Assembly: GCF_014750655.1 (NCBI RefSeq)
Contig: NZ_JABBXD010000013.1
Span: 26,306-90,305 of the forward strand
Origin: Salinimonas profundi
GTDB lineage: Bacteria > Pseudomonadota > Gammaproteobacteria > Enterobacterales > Alteromonadaceae
DNA length: 64,000 nucleotides
Reading direction: 5' to 3'
Made by a program: the position numbers and the translations under genes. Positions 28,371 through 39,316 of the stretch are shown piece by piece. How positions within the stretch are numbered: position 1 is the stretch's first letter; every line of letters starts with the position of its first letter. Under the pieces are notes generated by a model. It ran no database searches and was not told the origin of the DNA. It worked only from the letters and a program-made list of their open reading frames with translations.

Positions 28371-29437
28371 GCCAACAAGCCATTTTATTTATAGACCGCG
28401 ATGGCACCCTGGTCGAAGAACCGGCTATCGACAAACAGCTGGATCGTCTGGACAAACTGGTATTTGAACCGGCGGTTATTCCGGTCTTGCTGAAACTGCA
28501 GGCCGCCGGATTTAAACTGGTCATGGTCAGTAACCAGGATGGTCTGGGTACCGACAGCTTTCCTCAGGCAGATTTTGACGCACCTCATGATCTAATGATG
28601 CATATCTTTAGCAGCCAGGGCGTAAAATTTGACGATGTGCTGATTTGTCCGCATTTTGATGAAGATAACTGCAGCTGCCGCAAGCCTAAACTGGGCCTGG
28701 TCAGCGATTACCTGCAACAGGGTAAAGTGGACTTTACCCGCAGCTATGTGATTGGCGATCGGGACACCGATATGCAGCTGGCGCAAAACATGGGCATCCG
28801 CGGGTTACAGTATAACCGCGAGTCCCTTGACTGGCCGGCCATTGAAAAAGCCCTGCTGGCGTCTTCACGCATTGCCGAAGTGGTGCGTACGACTTCTGAA
28901 ACCGATATTAAGGTCCGGGTTGACTTGGACTCCGCGGCCAAATCCAGCATTGCCACCGGCATTGGCTTTTTTGACCACATGCTGGACCAGATTGCCACTC
29001 ATGGCGGCTTTGAAATGCAGGTGTCGGTCAGCGGAGATCTTCACATTGATGATCACCACAGTGTGGAAGACACGGCACTGGCGCTGGGTGAGGCGCTGAA
29101 AAAAGCGCTGGGTAACAAACGGGGCATTGGCCGCTTCGGGTTTGCCCTGCCAATGGACGAGTGCCGCGCCGAGTGCATCATGGATATTTCCAACCGGCCG
29201 TATCTGAAGTTTGACGCCAGTTTTACTCAGGATCTGGTAGGCGAAATGTCGACCCAGATGGTAGAGCACTTTTTCTATTCACTTGCCCAGGCGATGGGGC
29301 TGTCGCTGCACCTGTCCACCAGCGAGGGGAATGCGCACCACCAGGTAGAAAGCCTGTACAAAGTATTTGGCCGGGCCCTGCGTCAGGCCATTGCCCGCTC
29401 AGGCGATGCCCTGCCCAGCAGTAAAGGAGCGCTGTAA
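28367..29437 (+). CDS. hisB: Bifunctional histidinol-phosphatase/imidazoleglycerol-phosphate dehydratase HisB
   Basis: 356 residues. N-terminal HAD phosphatase (about 1-165) with [13 protein letters not shown], a zinc-type loop [15 protein letters not shown], and [14 protein letters not shown]-terminal IGP dehydratase (about 168-356) with two metal-binding repeats, [15 protein letters not shown] / [10 protein letters not shown] and [11 protein letters not shown] / [11 protein letters not shown]. The fusion is typical of gammaproteobacteria. Overlaps hisH by one base. Confidence 0.97.
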   Translation: MSQQAILFIDRDGTLVEEPAIDKQLDRLDKLVFEPAVIPVLLKLQAAGFKLVMVSNQDGLGTDSFPQADFDAPHDLMMHIFSSQGVKFDDVLICPHFDEDNCSCRKPKLGLVSDYLQQGKVDFTRSYVIGDRDTDMQLAQNMGIRGLQYNRESLDWPAIEKALLASSRIAEVVRTTSETDIKVRVDLDSAAKSSIATGIGFFDHMLDQIATHGGFEMQVSVSGDLHIDDHHSVEDTALALGEALKKALGNKRGIGRFGFALPMDECRAECIMDISNRPYLKFDASFTQDLVGEMSTQMVEHFFYSLAQAMGLSLHLSTSEGNAHHQVESLYKVFGRALRQAIARSGDALPSSKGAL

Positions 29438-30039
29438 TGAGCCAGCGAATCGTCATTGTAAATACTGGCTGTGCGAATATTTCCTCGGTTCGCTTTGCCT
29501 TAGAGCGGCTTGGTGTCAGTGTAGAAGTGTCAGATGATGTCGGTGTCATCACAGCCGCCGACAAGGTCTTTTTCCCCGGCGTGGGCAGTGCCAGCGCCGC
29601 CATGCAGAGCATTACTGCCAAGCAGCTGGCCCCTACCCTGCAAAGTCTGACTCAACCTGTGTTAGGTGTGTGTCTGGGCATGCAGCTGATGGTGGAGTCA
29701 TCCGATGAAAGCCGCACCGGCAAAATTGACTGCCTGGGCCTGATGCCCGGCCACGTCGGCCGGCTGGAGTCACAGGGACAGCGTCTGCCGCACATGGGCT
29801 GGAATACGGTGACCTCAGCGCGGGAAAACCCGCTGTTTGCCGGCATCGATGATGGTACTTATTTTTACTTTGTACACAGCTTTGCCGTGCCTGAGTACAA
29901 AAATACGCTGGCCAGCTGTGAGTACGGGCAGCGCTTTTCCGCTGCCATTGCCCACAACAATTATTTTGGTGTGCAATTTCACCCTGAACGTTCCGGTGAC
30001 GCCGGAGCCCAGCTTCTGACTAATTTTGTGAATCTGTAA
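29437..30039 (+). CDS. hisH: Imidazole glycerol phosphate synthase glutaminase subunit HisH
   Basis: 200 residues, class I glutamine amidotransferase. Nucleophile Cys in VLGVCLGMQLM and the His-Glu of GVQFHPERSGDAG complete the triad; an oxyanion PGVGSASAAM motif is near the N-terminus. It supplies ammonia to HisF through the HisF barrel. The hisA start follows its stop directly. Confidence 0.96.
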   Translation: MSQRIVIVNTGCANISSVRFALERLGVSVEVSDDVGVITAADKVFFPGVGSASAAMQSITAKQLAPTLQSLTQPVLGVCLGMQLMVESSDESRTGKIDCLGLMPGHVGRLESQGQRLPHMGWNTVTSARENPLFAGIDDGTYFYFVHSFAVPEYKNTLASCEYGQRFSAAIAHNNYFGVQFHPERSGDAGAQLLTNFVNL

Positions 30040-31553
<1,514 letters not shown>

Positions 31554-31557
31554 AGCC

Positions 31558-32175
31558 ATGATCATCGATTTATCAAACATGACCGAATTGGCCTGGGACA
31601 AAATGGACGGTTTGCTGCCGGCCATTGTTCAGGACGCGGTGACCGGCAAGGTACTGATGCAGGGTTACATGAACACCGACGCATTAAGCACCACGCTGGA
31701 ATCGGGTAAAGTCACCTTTTTCAGCCGCTCCAAGCAGCGCTTATGGCAAAAAGGGGAAACGTCGGGAAATACACTGGATCTGGTTGAGGCTGGCTGTGAT
31801 TGCGATCACGACGCGTTGCTGATTCTGGCCAACCCGAACGGCCCGACCTGTCACACTGGCGCAGAGAGCTGCTGGTTTACCAGCAATACCAGCGACTTCA
31901 CTTTCCTGGCCGATCTGGAGCGCACGTTGGCAGCGCGTAAATCTGCCGACCCTGAATCCAGCTACACGGCGCGTCTGTATGCTAAGGGCATCAAGCGTAT
32001 TGCTCAGAAAGTGGGTGAAGAAGGCGTGGAAACGGCACTGGCAGCCACCGTGCATGACAAAGAAGAGCTGAAAAATGAGGCCGCAGATCTGCTGTATCAT
32101 TTAACCGTATTGCTGCAGGCCAGCGACATGTCTATGTCCGATGCCATTGCGGTGCTGCGGGCCCGACAACAGTAA
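31558..32175 (+). CDS. hisI: Bifunctional phosphoribosyl-AMP cyclohydrolase/phosphoribosyl-ATP pyrophosphatase HisIE
   Basis: 205 residues. N-terminal cyclohydrolase (to about 110) with [20 protein letters not shown], the zinc/magnesium cluster [13 protein letters not shown] and [13 protein letters not shown]-terminal MazG-like pyrophosphatase with [19 protein letters not shown] and [14 protein letters not shown]. Performs steps two and three of the pathway. Last gene of the operon, followed by a terminator. Confidence 0.97.
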   Translation: MIIDLSNMTELAWDKMDGLLPAIVQDAVTGKVLMQGYMNTDALSTTLESGKVTFFSRSKQRLWQKGETSGNTLDLVEAGCDCDHDALLILANPNGPTCHTGAESCWFTSNTSDFTFLADLERTLAARKSADPESSYTARLYAKGIKRIAQKVGEEGVETALAATVHDKEELKNEAADLLYHLTVLLQASDMSMSDAIAVLRARQQ

Positions 32176-32190
32176 TCTTGCTGAATACGA

Positions 32191-32216
32191 AAAAGGAGCA
32201 CCCGCTCCTTTTTTTG
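32191..32216 (+). terminator. Terminator of the his operon
   Basis: A 7-bp stem (32193-32199 with 32204-32210) with an ACCC loop is preceded by As and followed by a run of Ts. It lies 17 bases after the hisI stop. Confidence 0.9.
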
Positions 32217-32280
32217 TCTTTGTTGTAATAAATCAGGTGGTCAGCAGACTACTTATTTATCGCAATCAGCAGGAATGATG

Positions 32281-32937
32281 ATGTTAACAAGACTACTCAC
32301 AACCATTAAAAATAATCTTGGCTTTATTCTGATACTTACCATGTTGTTTAGCATCAGAAGCAGCCTGGCAGATTGGTACCATATCCCCTCAGGTTCGATG
32401 CAACCTTCAATTGAAATTGGTGATCGCGTACTGGTAGACAAAACTGCCTACCGGTTGGAATTTCCTTTTACGAATATTTTACTCAGCCAAACCGGTCAGC
32501 CAGCGCATGGTGACATCATTGTTTTTGAGAGCGCGGCGGCTAAAGAGCGGCTTATTAAGCGGGTGATAGGATTACCCGGTGATACGATTTCAATGCAGGA
32601 TCACCGTCTTAAGATTAACGGTAAATCGCTAACTTATTCCGCCAAAGATAATTATCTGCTTGAAACCGATTTACACGGCCACACTTATACCATCGCGATC
32701 GATTCTGTTGCCGGTCCGTTGGCAAATTTCAGTTCGGTCACCGTGCCTGAGGGCTTTGTGCTGGTTCTGGGCGATAACCGAAGTCACAGTGCTGATTCGC
32801 GGGTACATGGACTTGTCCCTGTGAGCGAAATCAAAGGGCAAGCGAAACGAGTAGTGATTTCTCTGGATAAGCACAATTACTACCTGCCCCGCAGTGGAAG
32901 AATCTGGCAGTCCCTGGGAGAAGAAAAAATAATTTAA
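32281..32937 (+). CDS. lepB: Signal peptidase I (S26 family)
   Basis: Three tandem ATGs occur; the third (32281) is best spaced from AGGA. About 218 residues. One N-terminal membrane anchor, then box B WYHIPSGSMQPSIEIGDRVL with the catalytic Ser (about 39), ERLIKRVIGLPGD with the general-base Lys (about 93), and VLGDNRSHSADSR (box E). Removes signal peptides at the periplasmic face. It is shorter than the usual LepB and not next to lepA, so this is probably an accessory copy; the symbol gives the family only. Confidence 0.85.
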   Translation: MLTRLLTTIKNNLGFILILTMLFSIRSSLADWYHIPSGSMQPSIEIGDRVLVDKTAYRLEFPFTNILLSQTGQPAHGDIIVFESAAAKERLIKRVIGLPGDTISMQDHRLKINGKSLTYSAKDNYLLETDLHGHTYTIAIDSVAGPLANFSSVTVPEGFVLVLGDNRSHSADSRVHGLVPVSEIKGQAKRVVISLDKHNYYLPRSGRIWQSLGEEKII

Positions 32938-32955
32938 AAAATTTTCAAATTTTCT

Positions 32956-32984
32956 CTTGAAAAGAATTTGGATGTACCTATTTA
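32956..32984 (+). promoter_or_regulatory. Candidate heat-shock (sigma-32) promoter
   Basis: CTTGAAA at 32956-32962 matches the sigma-32 -35 consensus exactly; CCTATTTA at 32977-32984 is a fair match to the -10 CCCCATNT, at a spacing of 14 bases. It lies about 100 bases upstream of the first Hsp20 gene, as expected for a heat-shock transcript. Confidence 0.6.
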
Positions 32985-33058
32985 TTTATTGTCGACGCTG
33001 AACAGTCAGGTCGACAAACCCGCCGCCGAATAGTCGGGGCGAATTTAACTTTTACATA

Positions 33059-33085
33059 TTGCTTAATTTTGAGGATATGACTATG
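33059..33085 (+). promoter_or_regulatory. ROSE-like RNA thermometer at hsp20 copy 1
   Basis: TTGCT at 33059-33063 can pair with the ribosome site AGGA at 33072-33075 across an 8-base loop, leaving one bulged G. UUGCU facing AGGA is the core of ROSE thermometers found before small heat-shock genes. ATG follows at 33083. The same geometry recurs at the second copy. A further GC-rich stem can form just upstream (about 33021-33041). Confidence 0.6.
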
Positions 33086-33541
33086 CGTACTATCGATCTA
33101 TCTCCACTATACCGTTCATTTATTGGTTCAGACCGTCTGGCTTCATTGATTGATGCTGCAAACCGGGCTGACAGCCAAAGCACCTATCCACCTTATAACA
33201 TTGAATTGTTGGGTGATGACAAATACCAGATTTCGATGGCTGTTGCCGGGTTTAGTCAGGATGATATTACCATTGAAGCGCAGGAAAATACGTTGTCCGT
33301 TCAGGGTAAAAAGCCCGAACAGGAAGACAGCGAAGCGGCGTCTCGCAAATTTCTGCACAAAGGTATTTCGGAGCGAAACTTCGAACGAAAATTTCAACTT
33401 GGTGACCATGTAAAAGTCACCGGTGCAGCAATGGCTGACGGCCTTCTACATATCAATCTTGAGCGCGTTATTCCTGAAGCGAAAAAGCCGCGTAAGATAG
33501 AAATTGGTAGTCGTTTGCTGGAAAATCAGAACGACAAGTAA
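33083..33541 (+). CDS. Small heat-shock protein Hsp20/IbpA family, copy 1
   Basis: 152 residues from ATG 33083 (MRTIDLSPLYRSFIGSDRL), matching IbpA starts; an ATG six bases earlier is less well spaced. The alpha-crystallin domain spans about 32-130, with YNIELLGDDKYQISMAVAGF, ENTLSVQGKK, and the FERKFQLGDHVKVTGA then MADGLLHINLERV core. The C-terminal RKIEIG carries the I-x-I motif for oligomer assembly. ATP-independent holdase for misfolded protein in the cytoplasm. Confidence 0.95.
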   Translation: MRTIDLSPLYRSFIGSDRLASLIDAANRADSQSTYPPYNIELLGDDKYQISMAVAGFSQDDITIEAQENTLSVQGKKPEQEDSEAASRKFLHKGISERNFERKFQLGDHVKVTGAAMADGLLHINLERVIPEAKKPRKIEIGSRLLENQNDK

Positions 33542-33549
33542 TTCCTGAT

Positions 33550-33575
33550 GGCGGGAACACCTTCCCGCCTCTTTT
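33550..33575 (+). terminator. Terminator between the two hsp20 genes
   Basis: An 8-bp stem (33550-33557 with 33562-33569), CACC loop, followed by TCTTTT. Separates the two genes, so the second probably depends on partial read-through or its own promoter. Confidence 0.8.
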
Positions 33576-33614
33576 ATCATTTTTTGTTGCCGCATAGCGG
33601 GACACTTTTACATA

Positions 33615-33641
33615 TTGCTTAATATCGAGGATATGATTATG
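33615..33641 (+). promoter_or_regulatory. ROSE-like RNA thermometer at hsp20 copy 2
   Basis: TTGCT at 33615-33619, eight-base loop, AGGA at 33628-33631 and ATG at 33639: the same spacing as copy 1. The loop sequence differs in four of eight bases while both pairing arms are unchanged, which is what a conserved structure would give. Confidence 0.6.
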
Positions 33642-34061
33642 CGTACTATCGACTTTTCTCCACTTTACCGTTCTTTCATTGGCTCTGACTATCTTGCTTC
33701 GCAGGTAGATAAGGCGGGTCGTTCAGCACAACAGACGGATGCCCCTCCCTATAACATTGAGCTCTTGGGTGAAGATAAATATCGAATCTCTATGGCTGTC
33801 GCGGGTTTTAACCGGGATATGCTGAATATTGAAGTAAAAGAAAACACACTGTCAGTAGAAGGTAAAAAAGCTGACACTGACAATGCCGACGAGCGCAAAT
33901 TTTTACACAAAGGGATTGCTGAGCGTGCATTTGAACGTAAATTTCAGCTTGGCGATCATGTCAATGTAGTTGGTGCTGACTTGACCGATGGTCTGTTGCA
34001 TATTGACCTTGAGCGTGTGGTTCCCGAGTCGGAAAAACCTCAAACGATTGCTATTAACTAA
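33639..34061 (+). CDS. Small heat-shock protein Hsp20/IbpA family, copy 2
   Basis: 140 residues from ATG 33639 (MRTIDFSPLYRSFIGSDYL). Same domain order as copy 1, with MAVAGFNRDMLNIEVKENTL, AFERKFQLGDHVNVVGA and DGLLHIDLERVVPE; the end is TIAIN, retaining an I-x-I motif. The copies resemble the IbpA/IbpB pair that forms mixed oligomers in enterobacteria. Whether this duplication is the same event is not decided. Confidence 0.95.
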   Translation: MRTIDFSPLYRSFIGSDYLASQVDKAGRSAQQTDAPPYNIELLGEDKYRISMAVAGFNRDMLNIEVKENTLSVEGKKADTDNADERKFLHKGIAERAFERKFQLGDHVNVVGADLTDGLLHIDLERVVPESEKPQTIAIN

Positions 34062-34085
34062 TTTGCTTTTCCCTGGATTATGTTG

Positions 34086-34113
34086 GGCTGACTATCGTCA
34101 GCCTTTTTTTTTT
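34086..34113 (+). terminator. Terminator after hsp20 copy 2
   Basis: A 7-bp stem (34086-34092 with 34097-34103), TATC loop, followed by ten Ts. The T tract touches the stop codon of the opposite-strand gene that begins at 34112. Confidence 0.9.
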
Positions 34114-34813
34114 ACCAGTGAGAATAAGCCGGTTTTTCCCCGCAAACTCCCTCTTGCAATGTGCGCTGCCACTGACTGGGCGTTTCATGTAACCAGTTTG
34201 TCAATGATGAAAGATGTGAAACCGTGATGGCTGCTGGTTTTATTGGTTCACCGTTTTCATTGAGTGCAAAGTATTCAGATTGGTAATGAGTCAACATGGC
34301 CCGATCAGGAATTTTTTCATCAAGCAGTCTGACATCGGTAACAGCAAGAAAGCGCGCCGACTTATCTTCAATTGACAGGAGCTGCCGGTAAAAGCGCCCC
34401 TTATCCCCCTGAGCCTGAGAAAAACGGTTTAATAAACCCGCCAGTGTTTGGTAAGTAATTATTTCTTTTTGCAGCAAAAAACGGTGTTCCGTTTTTTTAG
34501 TATCCCCCGACTTACCGCCAACGGTATAAATCTGCTTTTCCTGTAAATTATTCAGGTATGTAATACCTTCTTCGGTGTAATCAGACAGCGCATCATTGTT
34601 TATTTTGACTGAATAATCACTAACGTTGGCCGGGTCAACTTCGAACAATAGCACGTCAGGTGTGAGCTTTTCTTTTTGCTCATCAGTCAGCCCTACCGGT
34701 TGGCAGTGCTCTGAAATCACGTAGTAATAATCACCCGCGCCTATTGCCTTGACCGGATTTACCTGAAGGAATCCTGTCAGCAGGATACAAGCAGCTTTAC
34801 CTTTCAGCTTCAT
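34112..34813 (-). CDS. Exported protein of unknown function
   Basis: 233 residues with an N-terminal signal-like stretch (MKLKGKAACILLTGFLQVNP then VKAIGAG), so probably periplasmic. Two cysteines (in EHCQPVGL and GVCGEKP) may form a disulfide. No family recognised. Single gene between a heat-shock pair and a TonB receptor; its C-terminal codons face the heat-shock terminator. Confidence 0.7.
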   Translation of the reverse strand: MKLKGKAACILLTGFLQVNPVKAIGAGDYYYVISEHCQPVGLTDEQKEKLTPDVLLFEVDPANVSDYSVKINNDALSDYTEEGITYLNNLQEKQIYTVGGKSGDTKKTEHRFLLQKEIITYQTLAGLLNRFSQAQGDKGRFYRQLLSIEDKSARFLAVTDVRLLDEKIPDRAMLTHYQSEYFALNENGEPIKPAAITVSHLSSLTNWLHETPSQWQRTLQEGVCGEKPAYSHW

Positions 34814-35062
34814 TACATTCTTTCGCCTTTATTTTTAACGTCACAATGGTAGTAGAGCGAATCATGAGATACTAGCATTACCTGGATTCTCTCTTTTATC
34901 TGCGTTGTTTAGCCACTATCGGCCATTATTCTTTACGCTCGATTTAATGTTTTGTTACCAAATACGATTTATGTCTTATTGCTAATGTATGTAAGTCAGT
35001 GATATTGATTAATTTAGCAGCACCTTATGCTGTTATAAAAAAGCTTGAATAAGGAAAAATTC

Positions 35063-37657
35063 ATGAAAAATCGTATCCAACCCTGTGCGCTGGCAGTGAC
35101 TTTGGCGCTTGCAGGTGTTACTTCTTCATTGTCTGTTAGTGCGCAACAGGCGAACGACACCGCCTCTGATGTCGAGCGCATTTCTGTAACAGGTTCCAGA
35201 ATTAAACGTACCGATATTGAGGGTCCCTCTCCTATTCAGTCCATTGATGCCACTATGATTGAAGGCATGGGTTATGAAAATCTTCAGCAGTTACTCGAAC
35301 GCATGCCTGCCACAGGCGCTGGTACCTTTTCTACCCGCAATAACAGCCAGGACTCCACCGCCAATGGCGCAGCGGCAGTTTCTCTGCGTGGCATGGGCCC
35401 GGACGCTACACTGGTGTTAATCAACGGCCGACGCGTTGCTATCAGCGCTTTTGCTGAGAGCATCACAAACTCCTTTGTAGATATTAACTCCATTCCGGTT
35501 TCAGCCATTGAGCGTATCGATATCCTGAAAGACGGCGCTTCAGCCATATACGGCTCTGACGCCGTTGCCGGTGTGGTTAACGTTATCCTTAAAAAGGATT
35601 TTGATGGTGTTGAACTGAATGTTGGCTATGGCGGCACGACCGGTCCCAGTTATGACGAAACCACTGCCAATATGGTATGGGGTAACCAGTCAGCCAAAGC
35701 AAGCAGTACGGTGATCCTTGATTACTTTAAAAACAGTCGCCTGGGCGCCGGTGAACTGGGCCGTTTCGGCACCGCGAATCAGTCTCCCTATGGCGGCATG
35801 GATTTTCGCTCCTCCCGCGGTTATCCCGGCTATTTTTATGTCGATGGCGTTAAAACCATCGACCCTGACTGTCCGCCTGAAAATGCAACCGCATCAGGAA
35901 GCTGTCTGTTCGACTATGGCCCCTTCGGTCTGACTATTCCCGAAGCGGAACGCGTTGGCCTGATTGGTCAGTTTGATTATAAACTTGACTCTGATCTGAC
36001 TGTCTTTATGGAAGTGGCTGTGCAGCACAATACGTCCGAGGCAGGTGGCGCCGCCACCCCGTTGGATGAAGATGCGGGCCTTACCGCTCCAGGTAGCCAT
36101 CCAAACAATCCATTCGGACAAGACGTTGAAATAGGCCGTTATCGGCCGGTTGATGCCGGTCCCCGCCGCTGGGATATCGTTACCGACACGTTGCGTTTTG
36201 TAGCTGGGTTACGTGGCGAATTAGGAGACTACGCCTGGGAAGCATCGGTACAAAAGGGCCGCAGCAAATCAGAACAAAGTGGTGATCAGAGTCAGGGCTG
36301 GGTACGGGTCGACTGGCTGCAGGAACAGATTAACGCTGGCGCTTATAATCCGTTTGGTGGTGTTACCAATCCCCCTGAGGTGATTGATCAAATCACAACC
36401 AGCCTGGTACGTCGTGGTGAATCACGGCTGACCAGTGCCGATGCACACATTACCGGCGAAGCGTTTGAGTTCAATGGTGAGATGGTCATGATGGCGGCTG
36501 GTGTGGAATACCGTGAAGAACAGGTTTCGGATATTCCGGACATTCAGTTTCAGCAAGGGCTGATTTTTGGCACCGAGTCGGTGCAGGCAGAAGCCGAGCG
36601 TGATCAGTACGCTGCTTACCTGGAGTTGTCGATACCGCTGCTTGAAACACTGGAACTGCAATTAGCCGGACGCTATGACCATTACAGCGACTTTGGCAGC
36701 ACTACTAATCCGAAAATTGCGCTACGCTGGGCCCCTACCGATGAGGTAACAGTCCGTGGTTCGTGGGCACAGGGTTTCCGCGCGCCCTCTCTGGCACAGG
36801 TTGGCCTGGGGCCGTCTGAAAAGAGCGTGTTCTTTGTTGATCAGTATCGCTGCGAGGCAACCGGTCTTGATTGCGAGTCGCTGGACTATAACATCCAGTT
36901 TTCAGGTAACCCTGACCTGGATGCAGAAGAATCAGAGTCCTGGAATGTGGGCGTTATCTGGGCGCCGGTTCAGGAAATTGGCCTGAGTGTTGATGTGTGG
37001 AGCATCACACAGGATAACAAGATTGACGAGCAACAGTTCGGGCTGGTCTATGATGCTGAGTGCAATGATCAGAACAGCGAAGTCTGTGTACGTTTACCAC
37101 CGCAGGGTGGACAGTCCCTCGGTGTCATTCAAAAGATTTTTAACACCTATCAGAATGTGTCCTCTCAGGAAGCATCCGGTGTTGATATTAGTGCGGATTA
37201 TAAGTTGCCCTTCGATGATTACGGACAAGTATCGTTCAGACTGGATTGGTCATATCTGAATGAATTCGAGCGAGACTCGCTCGATTATACCGGTGAATAT
37301 CGCTATCCGGAGAATCGCTGGCTATTCAGTACGAACTGGATGCTGGACAACTTTGACGCCAATCTGAATATCAGTTACATCGGCGAGTTTGAGGACACGC
37401 CAGACATCGACTTTGATGGCGTGCTCGATTTTGAGGAAAACTCATCGCGTACAGTAGACTCGCAAATCCTGGTTGATTTGCAGGGCGGCTATAATTTCTC
37501 GGACAGTGTTCGGGTTGTTCTGGGCGTGAATAACCTGTTTGATGAAGAACCACCGTTTGCCATCGGCGATGGTGACAGTGATCTTTATGGGTATGTGGGC
37601 AGTGTTCATAACCCAAGAGGCCGATTTGTTTACAGCAAAGTCACCTTACGCTTCTAA
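35063..37657 (+). CDS. TonB-dependent outer-membrane receptor
   Basis: 864 residues from ATG 35063 behind AAGGA. Signal peptide to about SVSAQ, then a TonB-box-like region, the plug domain (about 45-170) with SRIKRTDIEGPSPIQSID and ERIDILKDGASAIYGSDAVA, then a 22-strand barrel ending in Phe (KVTLRF). Barrel motifs RGSWAQGFRAPSLAQ and YNFSDSVRVVLGVNNLFDE are typical. It belongs to the large Alteromonadales class that takes up oligosaccharides, peptides or metal chelates; no flanking enzyme reveals the ligand. Confidence 0.93.
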   Translation: MKNRIQPCALAVTLALAGVTSSLSVSAQQANDTASDVERISVTGSRIKRTDIEGPSPIQSIDATMIEGMGYENLQQLLERMPATGAGTFSTRNNSQDSTANGAAAVSLRGMGPDATLVLINGRRVAISAFAESITNSFVDINSIPVSAIERIDILKDGASAIYGSDAVAGVVNVILKKDFDGVELNVGYGGTTGPSYDETTANMVWGNQSAKASSTVILDYFKNSRLGAGELGRFGTANQSPYGGMDFRSSRGYPGYFYVDGVKTIDPDCPPENATASGSCLFDYGPFGLTIPEAERVGLIGQFDYKLDSDLTVFMEVAVQHNTSEAGGAATPLDEDAGLTAPGSHPNNPFGQDVEIGRYRPVDAGPRRWDIVTDTLRFVAGLRGELGDYAWEASVQKGRSKSEQSGDQSQGWVRVDWLQEQINAGAYNPFGGVTNPPEVIDQITTSLVRRGESRLTSADAHITGEAFEFNGEMVMMAAGVEYREEQVSDIPDIQFQQGLIFGTESVQAEAERDQYAAYLELSIPLLETLELQLAGRYDHYSDFGSTTNPKIALRWAPTDEVTVRGSWAQGFRAPSLAQVGLGPSEKSVFFVDQYRCEATGLDCESLDYNIQFSGNPDLDAEESESWNVGVIWAPVQEIGLSVDVWSITQDNKIDEQQFGLVYDAECNDQNSEVCVRLPPQGGQSLGVIQKIFNTYQNVSSQEASGVDISADYKLPFDDYGQVSFRLDWSYLNEFERDSLDYTGEYRYPENRWLFSTNWMLDNFDANLNISYIGEFEDTPDIDFDGVLDFEENSSRTVDSQILVDLQGGYNFSDSVRVVLGVNNLFDEEPPFAIGDGDSDLYGYVGSVHNPRGRFVYSKVTLRF

Positions 37658-37660
37658 ACA

Positions 37661-37689
37661 AAAAAAGCCCGCACGACGCGGGCTTTTTT
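37661..37689. terminator. Bidirectional terminator
   Basis: A 6-bp GC stem (37667-37672 with 37678-37683) extended by six A-T pairs gives T tracts on both strands. It serves the TonB receptor gene on the plus strand and the aldolase-like gene on the minus strand, whose stop codon starts at its edge. Confidence 0.9.
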
Positions 37690-38822
37690 CACCAGCCATT
37701 AATTCTTTGCCATATCTTTTCGACATGCACGTTGTCGGTCGTAACATGGTAGTCGTTGAACTGCCCGGCTGTTGCGCAGGCATGTATGGGTAAAATCCTC
37801 AACATCGTCCCGTAAGCAAATTGCGAATCATCAGGTATCAGCCCATCACGGTGCACGATAATGCCATGCTCCTGATTGGTTTGTTGTACGTACCACCCGT
37901 CAAGCAATGTGCCGTTTTCATCACACACCAGGCCATATCCGCAGTCCAACGGTTGAGAAGCAGTACCGGTATCTCTGGACAATGCCATCCAACCGGCATC
38001 AATCAGTACCCAGCCTTTGTCAGCTTGTCGGCCAGTGACACTTGTTAATACGCTCAGGGCTATATCGTTATACTGACAGACTCCGAGGCCCGCCATCACA
38101 CAATCAAAGGTTGCATACACACCGGCTCTGAGTTCGGTCACACCCTCATAGGTAATACCTGATAGCGCGGTTGGCGTAGAGCCGACAGAAATCATCGAAA
38201 GCGAATATCCGGCGTCTTCCAGACGGGCCGCTGCTAACAAAGACTTATCGCACTCCTGTTGAGCAAAATGCTGGCGTGATTCGTTATCAAACGCACCGTA
38301 TGAAGCGCCGGCATGCGCCATAACGCCAGACAGGCTCAGTGTCGCTGACCCGTCAATAATAGCGGCAATGCGTAATAAGTCATCAGACTGCGCGTCGACA
38401 CCAGCCCGGTGTCCGTCCGTATCGATCTCTATGGCCACATGAAGTGTCGCTGTTAGCTTGTCCGCTTGAGTAGCCAACATTTGCGCCGCGGCAATACTGT
38501 CGATAAGTACGGTTAAGCGAATCTCTTGATGAAGCAACCTATTGATCACAGCGAGTTTATTTGGTGTCAGCCCCACCGCATACAAAATGTCAGTATACCC
38601 TGCCTGCGCAAATGCCTGCGCCTCTGCAAGGGTAGAAACCGTAATGGGCGACGAGAGAGGAGCATAAATTTCCGCCGCTTCCAGGCTTTTAAGCGTTTTA
38701 ACATGGGGGCGCAGCGTGAGCCCGGCAGTATCAGCGACAGAGGCCATGCGCCTTGCATTATCTTTCAGCCGCGCCTCGTCAATGATGCAGGCGGGCGTCA
38801 TAAGGTCACGCAATAATGTCAC
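37689..38822 (-). CDS. D-threonine aldolase/D-serine dehydratase-like PLP enzyme
   Basis: 377 residues, fold-type III (alanine-racemase barrel). RPHVKTLKSLEAAEIY holds the PLP lysine, the barrel follows, and the C-terminal domain has a metal site of the family in ILPIHACATAGQFNDYHV (His-x-Cys). These enzymes cleave D-3-hydroxy amino acids or dehydrate D-serine using PLP and a divalent metal. Overlaps nothing but abuts the MAPEG gene (stop 38823), so the two are probably co-transcribed. Confidence 0.88.
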   Translation of the reverse strand: MTLLRDLMTPACIIDEARLKDNARRMASVADTAGLTLRPHVKTLKSLEAAEIYAPLSSPITVSTLAEAQAFAQAGYTDILYAVGLTPNKLAVINRLLHQEIRLTVLIDSIAAAQMLATQADKLTATLHVAIEIDTDGHRAGVDAQSDDLLRIAAIIDGSATLSLSGVMAHAGASYGAFDNESRQHFAQQECDKSLLAAARLEDAGYSLSMISVGSTPTALSGITYEGVTELRAGVYATFDCVMAGLGVCQYNDIALSVLTSVTGRQADKGWVLIDAGWMALSRDTGTASQPLDCGYGLVCDENGTLLDGWYVQQTNQEHGIIVHRDGLIPDDSQFAYGTMLRILPIHACATAGQFNDYHVTTDNVHVEKIWQRINGW

Positions 38823-39221
38823 TTACACCACCGTATAATGAATCATGTATAAATTTGCACAGCACAAGAACAGCATCGATAAAAATGTGAGTACCATCCC
38901 TATCTGACGTTGCCAGCTCGCACCATTATGTTTCTGCAAACCATATGCGTGAAGGATTCTGCCAAATAAAAGTGCATTGGCGCCTACATGTAATATCCAC
39001 TGAATCGCACTGAAACTTTCAAGGCAAGCTAACAAAATCAAGGTAATCGGTACATATTCATTAAAGTTACCATGAACTCGACTGAGGCGCTCCAGCACGA
39101 CACTATCTCCTGTGCCAAGACTAATTTGTTCTTGTCGCCGGATATGAATGACTGATGCCGACAGGTAGAGATAACACAGCCCTAACAGACTGGCGTAAAA
39201 GGCGGTAACTGGCATACCCAT
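38823..39221 (-). CDS. MAPEG-family membrane protein
   Basis: 132 residues, four predicted helices. The family pattern is clear: VIHIRRQEQISLGTGDSVVL then ERLSRVHGNFNEYVPITLIL, with the invariant R-x-H-x-N-x-x-E core. MAPEG proteins are glutathione-dependent membrane transferases or related; bacterial members are mostly uncharacterised. Directly followed by the aldolase-like gene. Confidence 0.9.
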   Translation of the reverse strand: MGMPVTAFYASLLGLCYLYLSASVIHIRRQEQISLGTGDSVVLERLSRVHGNFNEYVPITLILLACLESFSAIQWILHVGANALLFGRILHAYGLQKHNGASWQRQIGMVLTFLSMLFLCCANLYMIHYTVV

Positions 39222-39316
39222 GAGATAACTCCCTGTGTTTACGCTCTAAAGTGGCAATATGGTCGCTGAAGCGCAAAGTAATAATGACTAGCGTCGTTTG
39301 GTTTTGTCTGGCTTAC

